DNA of 64,000 nt from an uncultured Desulfobacter sp. (GTDB taxonomy: Bacteria > Desulfobacterota > Desulfobacteria > Desulfobacterales > Desulfobacteraceae), in the NCBI RefSeq assembly GCF_963664415.1, contig NZ_OY761445.1, positions 2,816,501-2,880,500 of the forward strand. Reading direction: 5' to 3'. The notes beneath the pieces are model-generated. The model was not told the origin of the DNA, did not search any database, and saw nothing but the letters and a program-made list of their open reading frames with translations. Positions within the stretch are counted from its first letter, which is position 1. Every line of letters begins with the position of its first letter. The translations under genes and the position numbers were made by a program. This document shows positions 26,302-35,230 of this stretch, piece by piece.

Positions 26302-27313
26302 TCTGGGGTATGCATTTAGATCCAGCACCCCCTACATCTTGTGTTCGACACTTTTAAGAAAATCAACAGCAGGCCCTTTGAGGGTGGGCAGTGGCGCTGG
26401 GTCCACTGACATAGCATGTTGAACGAGCCTGTAGAACAGCTTTCCTCGTGAGTTACTTGTCCTGCGGTTGAAGCGGAAGGTAAATTCGTCGAGATAATAG
26501 GTCAGGTGCGTGGGTTTGACACTTCCCTGATACGTTCCCAGAATCCACCGATTAAGAAGGGAGGCGACTAAATGTGCAAGTTTCATCTCCTCAGACGTGG
26601 CAATGTTTCGTTGATAGCCCTTCTTTTCGATCCCCTCATATCCTGACCAATCATCGGTCCGGACCACCGCACCAGGTCGAATCATTTCCTCCACAAATGA
26701 ATGCAAGCTCGAAGAGGAGGCGTCTGGCAGGTGTGCCAACCGGATACGGCCAATTCCTTCCGAGCCCTTGTCCTCGACCGCGATCACTACCAACTCCTTA
26801 CCTTCCGCTCCTCGGCCGCGCTTGCCAGGCTTCTTTCCACCCACGTAAGTCTCATCGACCTCCACGACTCCTTGGAGGTTGTCGCGCCCCGGACGGACCA
26901 TCGCCCGTCTGAGCTTATGAAGCCATTGCCATGCGGTGTTGTAACTGCCTAAGCCCAAGACTCGTTTCAGTCCCAAGGCATTGGCTCCGTACTTTTGTGT
27001 CGTAACATGCCACATCGCACGAAACCAAAGTTGAATCGGCTTCCGTGACTGATGGAATACGGTTCCGGCTGTTACGGAAGTCTGCCGTTGGCATTCTCGA
27101 CACATGAACGTGCCTCGATTCGTGTGCCATGAGTCTTCACACCCACATCTTGGGCAAACAAAGCCCTCTGGCCAGCGGAGCTTGCTCAGGTACGCCAAGC
27201 AATCTTCGTCGGATTGGAACCGTTCCTCAAGCTCAAGGAGTGTTTTGGGATAATCCTCGGTCATGATTAGACACTACATCTTGTGCCTACTTGAGTCAAG
27301 TGCATACCCCGGA
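26302..27313 (-). mobile_element. IS1595-family element with 8-bp target duplication
   Basis: Ends TCTGGGGTATGCA and TGCATACCCCGGA; flanked by TTAAGTTA at 26294-26301 and 27314-27321. 1012 bp, a single transposase gene. Confidence 0.9.
26332..27264 (-). CDS. IS1595-family (ISXO2-like) transposase
   Basis: 310 residues. An N-terminal zinc ribbon (CPRCGCEDSW ... CRECQRQ) precedes the ISXO2-like DDE domain: VEVDETYVGGKKPGKRGRG, VRTDDWSGYEGI, and a late segment with LDEFTFRFNRRTSNSRGKLFYRLV. Complete. Confidence 0.93.
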   Translation of the reverse strand: MTEDYPKTLLELEERFQSDEDCLAYLSKLRWPEGFVCPRCGCEDSWHTNRGTFMCRECQRQTSVTAGTVFHQSRKPIQLWFRAMWHVTTQKYGANALGLKRVLGLGSYNTAWQWLHKLRRAMVRPGRDNLQGVVEVDETYVGGKKPGKRGRGAEGKELVVIAVEDKGSEGIGRIRLAHLPDASSSSLHSFVEEMIRPGAVVRTDDWSGYEGIEKKGYQRNIATSEEMKLAHLVASLLNRWILGTYQGSVKPTHLTYYLDEFTFRFNRRTSNSRGKLFYRLVQHAMSVDPAPLPTLKGPAVDFLKSVEHKM

Positions 27314-28051
27314 TTAAGTTAATCGGGACAGGATTCCCCATTTAGATAAATGAATACGAAAATAAACGGAAGCGACAGATCAACTTGTTATATTAAAAAA
27401 ACCAAGAATCAGGAGTTGAAATCAAGTAATGATTACAGATCAAGACATCGAGACGACTTTTGGAGCACAGTTATCAAAAATCATCGATCCTGTTCTTAGA
27501 AAAAAGATCGTTGAAACATGGGTAGAAGCATGCAAAGAGGGAAATAAAAAAGATATTAGAGAATTGGAAAAACTACCTTTCACTATTGCCACCAACGCCA
27601 ATGGAATAGGACTTATTCAACATGTAAAAGCGGCAACGGAAGGGGCGTTTGCACTCGCCAAAATTCAAAAAGAAAACATTCCAGAATTTCCAGATATTCA
27701 AATGGATATCGTCATAGCGGGAGCGTTAGTAAACGATATCAATAAAGTCATTGTTTTTGAATTGAATGATAATGGTAAATACATAAAGAAAGACTCATCC
27801 ACATTTCCAGGTGTTGAAGTAACTCGTAAGACCGGTTTGCCTAATAGTATCGTCTGACCAGCTTTAAAAAGTGTAACGCTTATCCCCGATATTCATAACG
27901 AAATAATGTAACGGCCAGATATCCCGCTGCCATACCCCGCCAAAAAAATCATAAAATCATACCCCGCATGCCTATCCCGCCGATAGACCCCGCCGCTGAT
28001 TCGGTCAAAATTTGCTACATATAATCTCCCTGATTCGAATCTTGGAGAAAA

Positions 28052-28402
28052 ATGATGGCAAAGAATTCTCGTGGAAAACGCCCTTGCTCTATTTGCCGAA
28101 AATGGTTTGCTCCTGATGTAAGACAAAAAGGCCGGCAGAGAACATGTAGCCCGGCTTGCCAAAAAGAGCTTCATCGCAGGCAATGTGAAAATTGGAACAG
28201 GAAAAATAAAGCTGTCTCCAAAAACAATTATCTGGCAAAAAAGCTTGAAGAGGCAGAGAACCCTCAAACATCCGGAAAATTGCCTGTTTTGCCATTGGAA
28301 GTTATTGAAATAGAATACGGTGTCAAGCCGGCAATTATCGCCCAATACTTGGTCACCCAGGTTATCAGCCACACCAAAGAAAAAATTCGAGAATTCCCAT
28401 AA
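28052..28402 (+). CDS. small zinc-finger protein of the transposon
   Basis: 116 residues. CSICRKWFAPDVRQKGRQRTCS and the following CQKELHRRQCENWNRKN form a four-Cys zinc site found in small proteins near mobile elements; a helical tail (YGVKPAIIAQYLVTQVISHTKEKI) follows. Ribosome site GGAG seven bases before ATG. Probable DNA-binding accessory or regulator; role unknown. Confidence 0.6.
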   Translation: MMAKNSRGKRPCSICRKWFAPDVRQKGRQRTCSPACQKELHRRQCENWNRKNKAVSKNNYLAKKLEEAENPQTSGKLPVLPLEVIEIEYGVKPAIIAQYLVTQVISHTKEKIREFP

Positions 28403-28410
28403 ACGCCTCT

Positions 28411-28583
28411 GACTAATCGAATATTGATTTCAAGAGACATGATTGGAGTAACCTCTTGTAATATTAGGACATATGAACAGACTAATCGGATTTTGATTCT
28501 AAGAGGCATCATGTGTGTAACTTATTGATAATATATATGGATACAGACAGAGTAATCAGCATCCCAGTTCAAGAGGCAACTGA
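28411..28583. repeat. three ~70-bp iterons inside the transposon
   Basis: Units start at 28411, 28480 and 28550, each with GA[C/G]TAATC then about 10 variable bases and [C/T]AAGAGRCA; the first two also share GTAAC behind this. The period is 69-70 bp. They lie between the zinc-finger gene and the CHC2 gene, so a regulator or replication-type protein may bind there. Confidence 0.65.
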
Positions 28584-28645
28584 CAACCGGCCCTGGCCGG
28601 TGATATAAAAAGGCATCTGAAATTCTAAAAATAAGGAGATGTCTC

Positions 28646-29002
28646 ATGGCGCACAGGTTTTCATCACGGGAATTATTTGAACTGAGGAACAATATCCCTG
28701 TGGATATGCTGATCAGGGATCATTTACAGATTCCATCTAAAATCAGGGATGGCTATTTTCGTTTTCTATGCCCTCTGTGCAATGAATTTCAAACGGCTGT
28801 AAATCCAACCACGAACCTGGCCAGGTGCTTCCGGTGCGAAAAAAACTTTAACACCATCGACCTTGTCATGAAAATCAAGGGATATGGATTCCGGGACAGC
28901 GTCCTGTTTTTGAAGCAGATAAATACTACCCACCAGGTTCCGGCATCAAAGCTGGCTGCCCTGGTCGCTGCAATCGGCAAACCCATGCCGGGAGGGCAAT
29001 GA
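28646..29002 (+). CDS. CHC2-type (DnaG-like) zinc-finger protein
   Basis: 118 residues. VDMLIRDHLQIPSKIRDGYFRFLCPLCNEFQTAVNPTTNLARCFRCEKNFNTIDLVMKIKGYGFRDSVLFL resembles the primase zinc-binding domain, with the two CxxC pairs in LCPLC and RCFRC. No catalytic TOPRIM part is present. Preceded by AAGGAGA. The stop overlaps the next gene by 4 bp. A DNA-binding partner in transposon maintenance is a guess. Confidence 0.7.
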   Translation: MAHRFSSRELFELRNNIPVDMLIRDHLQIPSKIRDGYFRFLCPLCNEFQTAVNPTTNLARCFRCEKNFNTIDLVMKIKGYGFRDSVLFLKQINTTHQVPASKLAALVAAIGKPMPGGQ

Positions 29003-29562
29003 GTATGAAACGGTTGGCCAAGCTTGAAACCCTGATCGCCCGGAATCAGGAGTGTTTTTCCAAAATCGGCAAGGCCTTGAAAGAAATTCGTGACAATCGT
29101 TTGTATAAGCAGGCTCTGTTTGAATCATTCGAAACATATACCAGGGAACGATGGGATATGGGGAAATCCCATGCCTACCGCCTGATCAAATTCTATGAAG
29201 TCATTTATAATCTGTCCCCAATTGGGGACACGTTACCGGCCAACGAATCCCAGGCACGGCCTCTTACTCAACTGGATTCCATAGAACAGCGCCAACTTTG
29301 GAAGGAGATTATAGAAAGCGGCATGGAGTTAACCGCGCGTAACATCAAAAAATTTATCGACTCCCGAAAAACGGCATCGGTAACCAAACCGGATCTGACG
29401 GATCAAATTTCGAATGAATACATGGCTGTTGTAAAAGCAATGATTGAACAGGTCCGTGTAGCACAGCATGATCATTGGCAGCAGACCTCTCGCCAGGCTG
29501 CATTGTTGTGGCATCGGGTCATACACGAAAAGATTGTATCAACGGGGGCAGATAATGGATGA
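28999..29562 (+). CDS. helical DNA-binding-like protein of the transposon
   Basis: 187 residues. FSKIGKALKEIRDNRLYKQALFESFETYTRERWDMGKSHAYRLIKFYEVIYNLSPIGDTLPANESQARPL recalls the N-terminal region of phage/plasmid replication and ParB-like proteins ('ERWG.S..HAYRLI', 'P.NE.QARPL'). It overlaps the CHC2 gene (4 bp) and the transposase gene (8 bp). Function not established. Confidence 0.6.
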   Translation: MSMKRLAKLETLIARNQECFSKIGKALKEIRDNRLYKQALFESFETYTRERWDMGKSHAYRLIKFYEVIYNLSPIGDTLPANESQARPLTQLDSIEQRQLWKEIIESGMELTARNIKKFIDSRKTASVTKPDLTDQISNEYMAVVKAMIEQVRVAQHDHWQQTSRQAALLWHRVIHEKIVSTGADNG

Positions 29563-31213
29563 CCTGAGCATTGACGACCGCTTCCACTTACTGCTGCATA
29601 AAAAAATCATGAATAAAACCGGATCTGCCAAGAGAAGATCCAAAAAATATTACAAAGACCAATACAAGAAAACCGGGATTATCCCGGCACCCCTTTTGCT
29701 GGTTGAAAAAGGCATTATGGATGGCCGCAAGTGCAGTGGGCGCCCAAAGGTTATAGACGAGCAAACAAAAAGGCGGTTTATTGAAATGGTCAAGGCGTCA
29801 TGCGATCCGTCATCCCAGGGGTTCATTTTTATCACCCGAAGAGCCAGGACCATTAAAAATTACCACTGCTGGCTTGAGGAAGAGTTGGGCAAAACAATCA
29901 GCCTTCCGGCACTTCGGCGATGCGCCAAAAGGGAGAATCTCAAATTTTACCTGGAAAAAGAGGACGATCAGGAGCCGTCACCGGCACGTTATACCTTCAA
30001 ATCGGTCCCGGTGTTTGCCTTGATCCAGGTTGACGGTTGCAAGTTCCAATATTTAAGAATCAGAGATGAACATGGGAACTGGCAGAAACCGCAGGTGATT
30101 GAAATATTTGATACCGGTTCCAGGAAGCTGTTCATCCTGGAATTCTATTTTACCGAAAGTAATCTGAACTCTGTGGACCTTTTTACCCGTTTTTTGTTAT
30201 GCACCCCTTTTCCTTTGAAAACAATTGGCATCAGGCCCGACCAGGCAAAGGGATTTTTAAACTTAAAGCGTCCCATTAATGCCATTAACCTTGCGCATTC
30301 TACGCCAGGCGGTTTTTATTTGGCGCCGGATTTTTCAAGGGCGCATTCACCAAAAGATAAGGCGCATCTGGAATCTTCACACCGGAGCCTGCATAATTTT
30401 GAAATACGGATTATCAAAGCCTTTGAGGACAGGATTGTGAAAACCGTTACCGAATATGACTTCAAACGGGGAAGAAAGGAAAAAGTTACTGTAACCCTAC
30501 TTGATATCACCCTTGATGAATTGAGGAGCAGCACTGTGCTCCGCCAATACCGTGACGAACATAATCATACACAACATTATTTTACTGAAGACGGCGTGGT
30601 CAGTGCCTGGGTGCCGGCACAGAAGTTTGATGATTTTTTATCAAACCAGGCAGACACTCTGAATTTTATCCCGGAGCAGGTTCAAGAATATATGAAATAC
30701 GGTTACAGGAAAATCAAAGCCACCGTATCTAAAAACAGAACTATCCGCCATGACAAACGCGATTTTTTTGTGACCAGTGGTGCAGACCGGTTCAGCAAGC
30801 ATAAAAGCACACCGGTAAAGATATCCGGATACAGGGACAAACTTTTTATCTTTGAGCCCAGTGAAGACGGCATACTCCTGGGCGAAGCCATTGCAAAAAA
30901 GCCGTTTGACAGACCACCGGCACCAGCGCCTGCTCCTGTGCCCGACGAACTCGACACCATTATCGCTCTTTTGGAAAAGCACAATATGGCCGTTGACCGG
31001 CCTATTTTAATCGAAGTTTACCATAAGGGCCTTTCCCGGGCCCGGGCGGAGCAAGTGCTTCACCATAATCAATCAAGGTACGCAGATTACATGAAAAAAA
31101 TGGCCCAGCCTGAGGAACGTAAAAAACAGGCCTTGTTCAATGCATTTATGCTTGATTGCCAAAAATCGTTAAATACGAATCAAGTGGCCACTTATGCATC
31201 CCTCGGAGAATGA
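29555..31213 (+). CDS. MuA/TniA-like DDE transposase
   Basis: 552 residues from the ATG at 29555, which overlaps the previous stop. An N-terminal HTH region is followed by an RVE-type core with D in LIQVDGCKFQYL, D in GIRPDQAKGF and E in KDKAHLESSHRSLHNFE, then a Mu-transposase C-terminal beta barrel (HDKRDFFVTSGADRFSKHKSTPVKISGYRDKLFIF). A Pro/Ala linker (RPPAPAPAPVPDE) leads to a last helical part that may contact the ATPase. Appears intact. Confidence 0.8.
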   Translation: MDDLSIDDRFHLLLHKKIMNKTGSAKRRSKKYYKDQYKKTGIIPAPLLLVEKGIMDGRKCSGRPKVIDEQTKRRFIEMVKASCDPSSQGFIFITRRARTIKNYHCWLEEELGKTISLPALRRCAKRENLKFYLEKEDDQEPSPARYTFKSVPVFALIQVDGCKFQYLRIRDEHGNWQKPQVIEIFDTGSRKLFILEFYFTESNLNSVDLFTRFLLCTPFPLKTIGIRPDQAKGFLNLKRPINAINLAHSTPGGFYLAPDFSRAHSPKDKAHLESSHRSLHNFEIRIIKAFEDRIVKTVTEYDFKRGRKEKVTVTLLDITLDELRSSTVLRQYRDEHNHTQHYFTEDGVVSAWVPAQKFDDFLSNQADTLNFIPEQVQEYMKYGYRKIKATVSKNRTIRHDKRDFFVTSGADRFSKHKSTPVKISGYRDKLFIFEPSEDGILLGEAIAKKPFDRPPAPAPAPVPDELDTIIALLEKHNMAVDRPILIEVYHKGLSRARAEQVLHHNQSRYADYMKKMAQPEERKKQALFNAFMLDCQKSLNTNQVATYASLGE

Positions 31214-31214
31214 C

Positions 31215-31877
31215 ATGAAAGAGGATTTTATCAGTGATAAACGAAGAGTCTCATACCTGTCTGCCACTTATAACAGGATATACAGGGGCCAAAGCGTACT
31301 CATTGAAGGGGATTTTGGCGCAGGAAAAACTCGTTTTTTAAAACTGCTGCGGCCTAAAAAGCTCCATGCCGTATGGGTCGAGTCTCTGTTCAACATCCAT
31401 GAAACCCTGGCATCCATACTCAAGGAATTGAATTATGAGGCCACCGCCACCTACCGCCGGACTCCCCAGTACCTGAAAACGATCTGCAACCTATCCAATT
31501 GTTTTATCATCATAGATGAAGCCAATGACCTGGACTCCCGGGTCTGGCCATATCTCAAACGAATTATTGATGCCGGTGTTCCCATCGTATTTGCAGGGCT
31601 CCCAAAGGTCAGAACCCATTTGAGCCGGAATCATCCCGATATACTCAGCCGTCTCAAAACTCTGATTTTATACCCCATAGAGGTCGAGGACTTCATCGAA
31701 AAATACAAAGATATCCAGCAGGAAGCCGTTGAACAAATTTATATGGCCGTCAAAGGCGACATGAGAAAATTTAAAGAAATCTGTACAGACTGCCAGGACA
31801 GGGCAAAGGAGTTGAATCACAACTTTGTTGATATCAACCTTGCTCTGGAATTTATATCCGATCTCCCTCCCCAGTAA
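31215..31877 (+). CDS. MuB/TniB-like AAA ATPase
   Basis: 220 residues from the ATG at 31215, one base after the transposase stop, with GGAG upstream. Walker A is EGDFGAGKTRFL, Walker B FIIIDEAND, and FAGLPKVRTHLSRNHPDILSRLKTLILYP fits the sensor region of TniB/TnsC/MuB-type target-selection ATPases. Smaller than TnsC, closer to IstB/TniB size. Confidence 0.8.
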   Translation: MKEDFISDKRRVSYLSATYNRIYRGQSVLIEGDFGAGKTRFLKLLRPKKLHAVWVESLFNIHETLASILKELNYEATATYRRTPQYLKTICNLSNCFIIIDEANDLDSRVWPYLKRIIDAGVPIVFAGLPKVRTHLSRNHPDILSRLKTLILYPIEVEDFIEKYKDIQQEAVEQIYMAVKGDMRKFKEICTDCQDRAKELNHNFVDINLALEFISDLPPQ

Positions 31878-32540
31878 TCCTTATCACAATTTATCTGCAT
31901 TAACAGGCCACCTTGTGTTAGCACCAAGGGCGGCCTTGCTGTATCTGTTCATTATATAATGGTGCCGATTGCTGCTTGATCTATTTTTAAAATTTTGAAA
32001 CCACAGATCATTTTTGAATTCTTTGTGAAGCGTTACATTATTTTGCAATTTTGTTTTTGATGACGATTTTACTCAACACTCTTAAATCACAATAAAAACA
32101 TTGATTTTCATCAGTAGCATCAAGCCTCAACACCGTTACAGTATTTGAAGCTCGTCAATCGTCAAAATAGTTGAATATGAATGTAATGGATGTAAAGGTA
32201 GACCAGGCAATTTGGAAACAATTTTTGTTGAACACGCTGATTTTATAACGTTCGATAGCATGGCCTATTTAAACACATCATCCATTGATCCGAAAAATAT
32301 CGTATAATAAAAGGCAGCATTCAAAAGGGACGGTGCCCTCATACGGTGGGGCAAAATTTTCCTGGTTCCTTGGGATAAAACGCCATTGTTTTTAATATCT
32401 TCCATAAAATCAGGGGCATATTTTAGGGGTATAATTTTTGCTTCCCATCCGGATATAACCGACATCACGATGATGTCGAAATTTTTATTCCGGTAACGCC
32501 TCAGGAGAGGGGGAAGTCCGGCCTATTTTTAGGAGGCTGA

Positions 32541-33623
32541 ATGAAAATAGATGATTTTTATGTCAACCTTGATTCATCCCGAACCTATACCCAGACCCTG
32601 ACCCAAAGCACCGAGGTCAGCAGCGCAATTTCATTTAGTTCTGTTTTGGATGATCAAGCATCCCGTGCTGCCACTGAGAACAGTCAACCCGGTGTGTTTT
32701 CACAAGATGATCCTGTCTCTGAGATTTCGGCAATGGATGAAAGCACGCTTTCTTCCTGGCAGGAAGTGGGCGAACTCTCTTTAACCCAGCAGTTTAAAAC
32801 CCGGTTGGACAACCTTTGTCAAATGGCCCAGGACATGATTAAACAGATCACTAACCGGCTTAACCCCGACGCCAAAACCAATCTGACAAGCTTAAACCAA
32901 GTTTACACAGGATCTGGTTCATCCTCGCAATCCTCGGGCTTCAACATTTTAACTCAATGGGAGCAGACCCGCACCACAACCTTTAGCTATGAAGAGACCG
33001 AACAGGTTTCGGTGTCCGCCCAGGGAACCGTTTACACGACAGATAACCGCCAAATTGACTTTTCCATGGATCTGTTCATGGACCGGCAGTATGTCAATGA
33101 ATCAACAACCAGCGAGACCGAAACAGGCTACATGTTCATTGACCCCCTGGTGATCCAGACCGATGCCCAGACTCCCATGCTCCAAGGCGCAGAATTCTGT
33201 TTTGACCTGAACTGTGACGGGGAAGACGAAAACCTTGCAGGGTTATCACAAGGGTACGCATTTCTGGCACTGGATCTCAACCAAGACGGCATCATCAACG
33301 ACGGCAGTGAGCTGTTTGGCCCATCTACAGGTAACGGGTTCCAGGAACTTGCCGATTATGATGAGGATGAAAACATGTGGATTGATGAAAATGACGCCAT
33401 GTTTGACCAGTTTGTCCTGTGGAACCCTTCATCCGACGAAGCAACGCGCCTGACAAAGCTTGAGAATGCCGATGTGGGTGCCGTTTATCTGGGCGAGGTA
33501 TCATCCCTGTTCAGCCTGTCATCCCAGGATCAGCAGATGGCTGGTCAAATCACGGACACATCTTTGGCCCTTACCGAATCAGGCGATGTGATGCCGGTGT
33601 ATGAAATGGAATACAGGGTATAA
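32541..33623 (+). CDS. EF-hand-like calcium-binding protein, unknown
   Basis: 360 residues without a signal peptide. The N-terminal part is Ser/Thr/Gln-rich. The C-terminal part has calcium-loop sequences: DLNCDGEDENLAG, DLNQDGIINDGSELFGPSTGNGF and DYDEDENMWIDENDAMFDQFVLWNPS. The 'LDLNQDGIINDGSELFG' block recurs in large secreted RTX/VCBS-type proteins of Proteobacteria; a standalone form may be cytoplasmic or exported by a type I or flagellar route. Clear AGGAGG ribosome site. A strong terminator follows. No operon partners. Confidence 0.65.
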   Translation: MKIDDFYVNLDSSRTYTQTLTQSTEVSSAISFSSVLDDQASRAATENSQPGVFSQDDPVSEISAMDESTLSSWQEVGELSLTQQFKTRLDNLCQMAQDMIKQITNRLNPDAKTNLTSLNQVYTGSGSSSQSSGFNILTQWEQTRTTTFSYEETEQVSVSAQGTVYTTDNRQIDFSMDLFMDRQYVNESTTSETETGYMFIDPLVIQTDAQTPMLQGAEFCFDLNCDGEDENLAGLSQGYAFLALDLNQDGIINDGSELFGPSTGNGFQELADYDEDENMWIDENDAMFDQFVLWNPSSDEATRLTKLENADVGAVYLGEVSSLFSLSSQDQQMAGQITDTSLALTESGDVMPVYEMEYRV

Positions 33624-33626
33624 CAA

Positions 33627-33665
33627 AAAAGCTTGCACCGTTCTTATGCTTCGGTGCAAGCTTAT
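33627..33665 (+). terminator. intrinsic terminator
   Basis: AAGCTTGCACCG and CGGTGCAAGCTT form a 12-bp stem around a 12-base loop directly behind the EF-hand-like gene; A-rich on one side and TATAATTT on the other. Confidence 0.75.
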
Positions 33666-33790
33666 AATTTCCCCATCGCCCATAACAATTTTATGGCGTG
33701 CAAGGGATTATTTCGTCAAATATATTGTAGCAGGTGTGATCAAAATGATCTAAGTAGGTGCTCGCTTAAAATTAGCTGCTCTTTCCGAAA

Positions 33791-34549
33791 TTATGCCTCA
33801 GTAGTTTCAAGCTTGGACTCTCTTTTTTCTGTGGGTTCTACTTCAATCGGTTTTAGAGTAAATGAGACGATCATGATCAATATTGGAATGATGGTAATAA
33901 CGGAAAGGGCTATTCCCACGCCAAGGGCATCCGCCAATGAGCCGAGTAACGGTGTTAAGCATCCTCCCACAGAAAAGGCGACCCCAAGAGTCATCCCCGA
34001 TGACAACCCGACATAGTTGGGGATATATTTCTGCCCCATAACGACCGTTGGCCCATAGGTAAACAGCAGGGATGCTCCGGCTAACAATAACAATATGGTG
34101 GCAATATACACATTCTTGATCAGAATAAAAGCAGGGATAATAGGAACCAATAACATACATCCCACAACAACAATAGTCTTATACCCAAACCGGTCTGCTA
34201 ATCGCCCGCCAAGAAGATTCCCAAAGATCCCCGCCATAGAGAACAGACTCAGGGCAAGGCTTCCGGCAAATTCCGTTTGTTGTAGTTCCGTTATCCAATA
34301 TAAGGAAATAAAAGTGAGCAATGCATAAAAAATAATTGATTTGCCGACAATAGTTATTATGAGCCGGGCGAAAGCACTCCAATCATCTTTTGTCTTTACG
34401 GGAATTTGTACGGCCTTTAGCGATTTCCCACAATTTGTTGATTGTCTGAGTTGCGTAAAAGAAATGAGTGCGACAACAACCGGCAGAATGATCATAATCG
34501 TCGTTCCTTTTAACCCCACGTAAAGGATAAATCCTGCTTCCCAGACCAT
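33791..34549 (-). pseudogene. MFS transporter, N-terminal half missing
   Basis: 252 residues that correspond to helices 6-12 of a major facilitator: FARLIITIVGKSIIFYALLTFISLYWI, GIFGNLLGGRLADRFGYKT (the repeated loop motif) and YVGLSSGMTLGVAFSVGGCLTPLLGSLADALG. Related to fosmidomycin-resistance-type exporters. Full proteins have about 400 residues; an in-frame stop lies about 20 bases upstream of the first ATG, so the 5' half has been lost. Confidence 0.7.
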
Positions 34550-34671
34550 CGGACAGTCGTCTACTAAAAATTACGAGTTATCTTGAAAAAAATCCCGCTG
34601 ATAACAGAACTCTCGAAAGTTGGGGAAAAATAGCCGGCGCAACGAAAAGAACATTGACCCGGCTTTTTATA

Positions 34672-34706
34672 AACAGCCATGGGCTGACCTGACATATCAG
34701 CTGTCA
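34672..34706. repeat. 35-bp motif with TGACA/TGTCA dyad, partner at 55190-55224
   Basis: 33 of 35 bases are identical to 55190-55224. It contains the dyad TGACA-N7-TGTCA, and here the flanks extend the hairpin (TGGGCT ... AGCCCA). It lies about 120 bp upstream of the MFS remnant and before an AraC remnant. The other copy lies upstream of the metal-uptake operon. Confidence 0.8.
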
Positions 34707-34776
34707 GGCATAGCCCACAACAAAGATTGAAAGATTTGAGTAACTTACCCAGACTTTCATATAAAAAGAAACAGAA

Positions 34777-34953
34777 ATGACTTTCCGGCAGTGGCGTCAG
34801 CAGGCAAGGCTTATTGAGGCGTTGAAATTGCTGGCGAAGGGAACACCGGTCAAGGAAGTGGCATTTGATGTGGGGTATGAAAGTGTAAGCGCCGTCATTT
34901 ATATGTTCAAAAAGTCATTAGGTTCTACTCCGGGAAAATTCTTTGATTCATGA
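34777..34953 (+). pseudogene. AraC-family regulator C-terminal remnant
   Basis: 58 codons: FRQWRQQARLIEALKLLAKGTPVKEVAFDVGYESVSAVIYMFKKSLGSTPGKFF is the second helix-turn-helix of an AraC/XylS regulator with its typical G-Y-x-S and TPG-KF ending. The ligand-binding part is absent. Confidence 0.8.
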
Positions 34954-34963
34954 TCGTATGATT

Positions 34964-35022
34964 TTTTCAGAAACGCTCGGAAAATGCCTACACCGTGGGA
35001 ATGTGTACTGGGTCTGTTATTG
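34964..35022. repeat. 59-bp dispersed repeat, partner at 40950-41008
   Basis: 52 of 59 bases match the partner; both begin TTTTCAGAAA and end TCTGTTATTG. It is intergenic in both places and has no open frame or strong hairpin. Meaning unknown. Confidence 0.75.
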
Positions 35023-35230
35023 ATTGGGTTTCTGAGACCCTAACCTAAGATTTCTCATACCGGTGTTCTCCCCAGTATTACTTCCCGTTGGAACGAACTC
35101 ATTTACTTTTGATTTTTTTGATGTCACAATCAGATTTAACCTTGCGAAGTCATACTATATCTCAGAGACACTATTAGTTACAAACCTAAATTAAAATGCA
35201 CTTTCGTATAATTTGGGAAAAGATAAGCTT

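Larger units (their letters stand above)
27855..32157 (+). mobile_element. 4303-bp Tn7/Mu-like transposon with a CHC2 zinc-finger gene
   Basis: Ends begin TGACCAGCTTTAAAAAGTG (left) and, inverted, TGACGAGCTTCAAATACTG (right); both continue TGTAACG. Flanked by 6-bp ATCGTC repeats (27849-27854 and 32158-32163). More TGTAACG copies lie inside both ends (about 27910 left; about 32030 right), like the multiple transposase sites of Mu/Tn7-type elements. Five genes, all rightward: small zinc-finger protein, CHC2 protein, helical DNA-binding protein, DDE transposase, AAA ATPase. Confidence 0.88.
27429..32307 (+). pseudogene. HD-domain protein gene interrupted by a 4.3-kb transposon
   Basis: The 5' part (27429-27854) encodes FTIATNANGIGLIQHVKAATEGAFALAKIQKEN and MDIVIAGALVNDINKVIVFE, the HD-domain start (His of QHV; the usual HD reads N-D here). 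The 3' part (32164-32307) continues in frame as KIVEYECNGCKGRPGNLETIFVEHADFITFDSMAYLNT. Removing the transposon and one copy of ATCGTC restores a 189-residue protein. The family is metal-dependent phosphohydrolase-like. In place the 5' frame ends at a TGA supplied by the transposon end (stop codon 27855-27857). Confidence 0.85.

Noticed and set aside
28411..28583. Possible short CRISPR array
   Set aside because: Units are imperfect, spaced about 70 bp, only three in number, and no cas genes are near; they fit iterons better.
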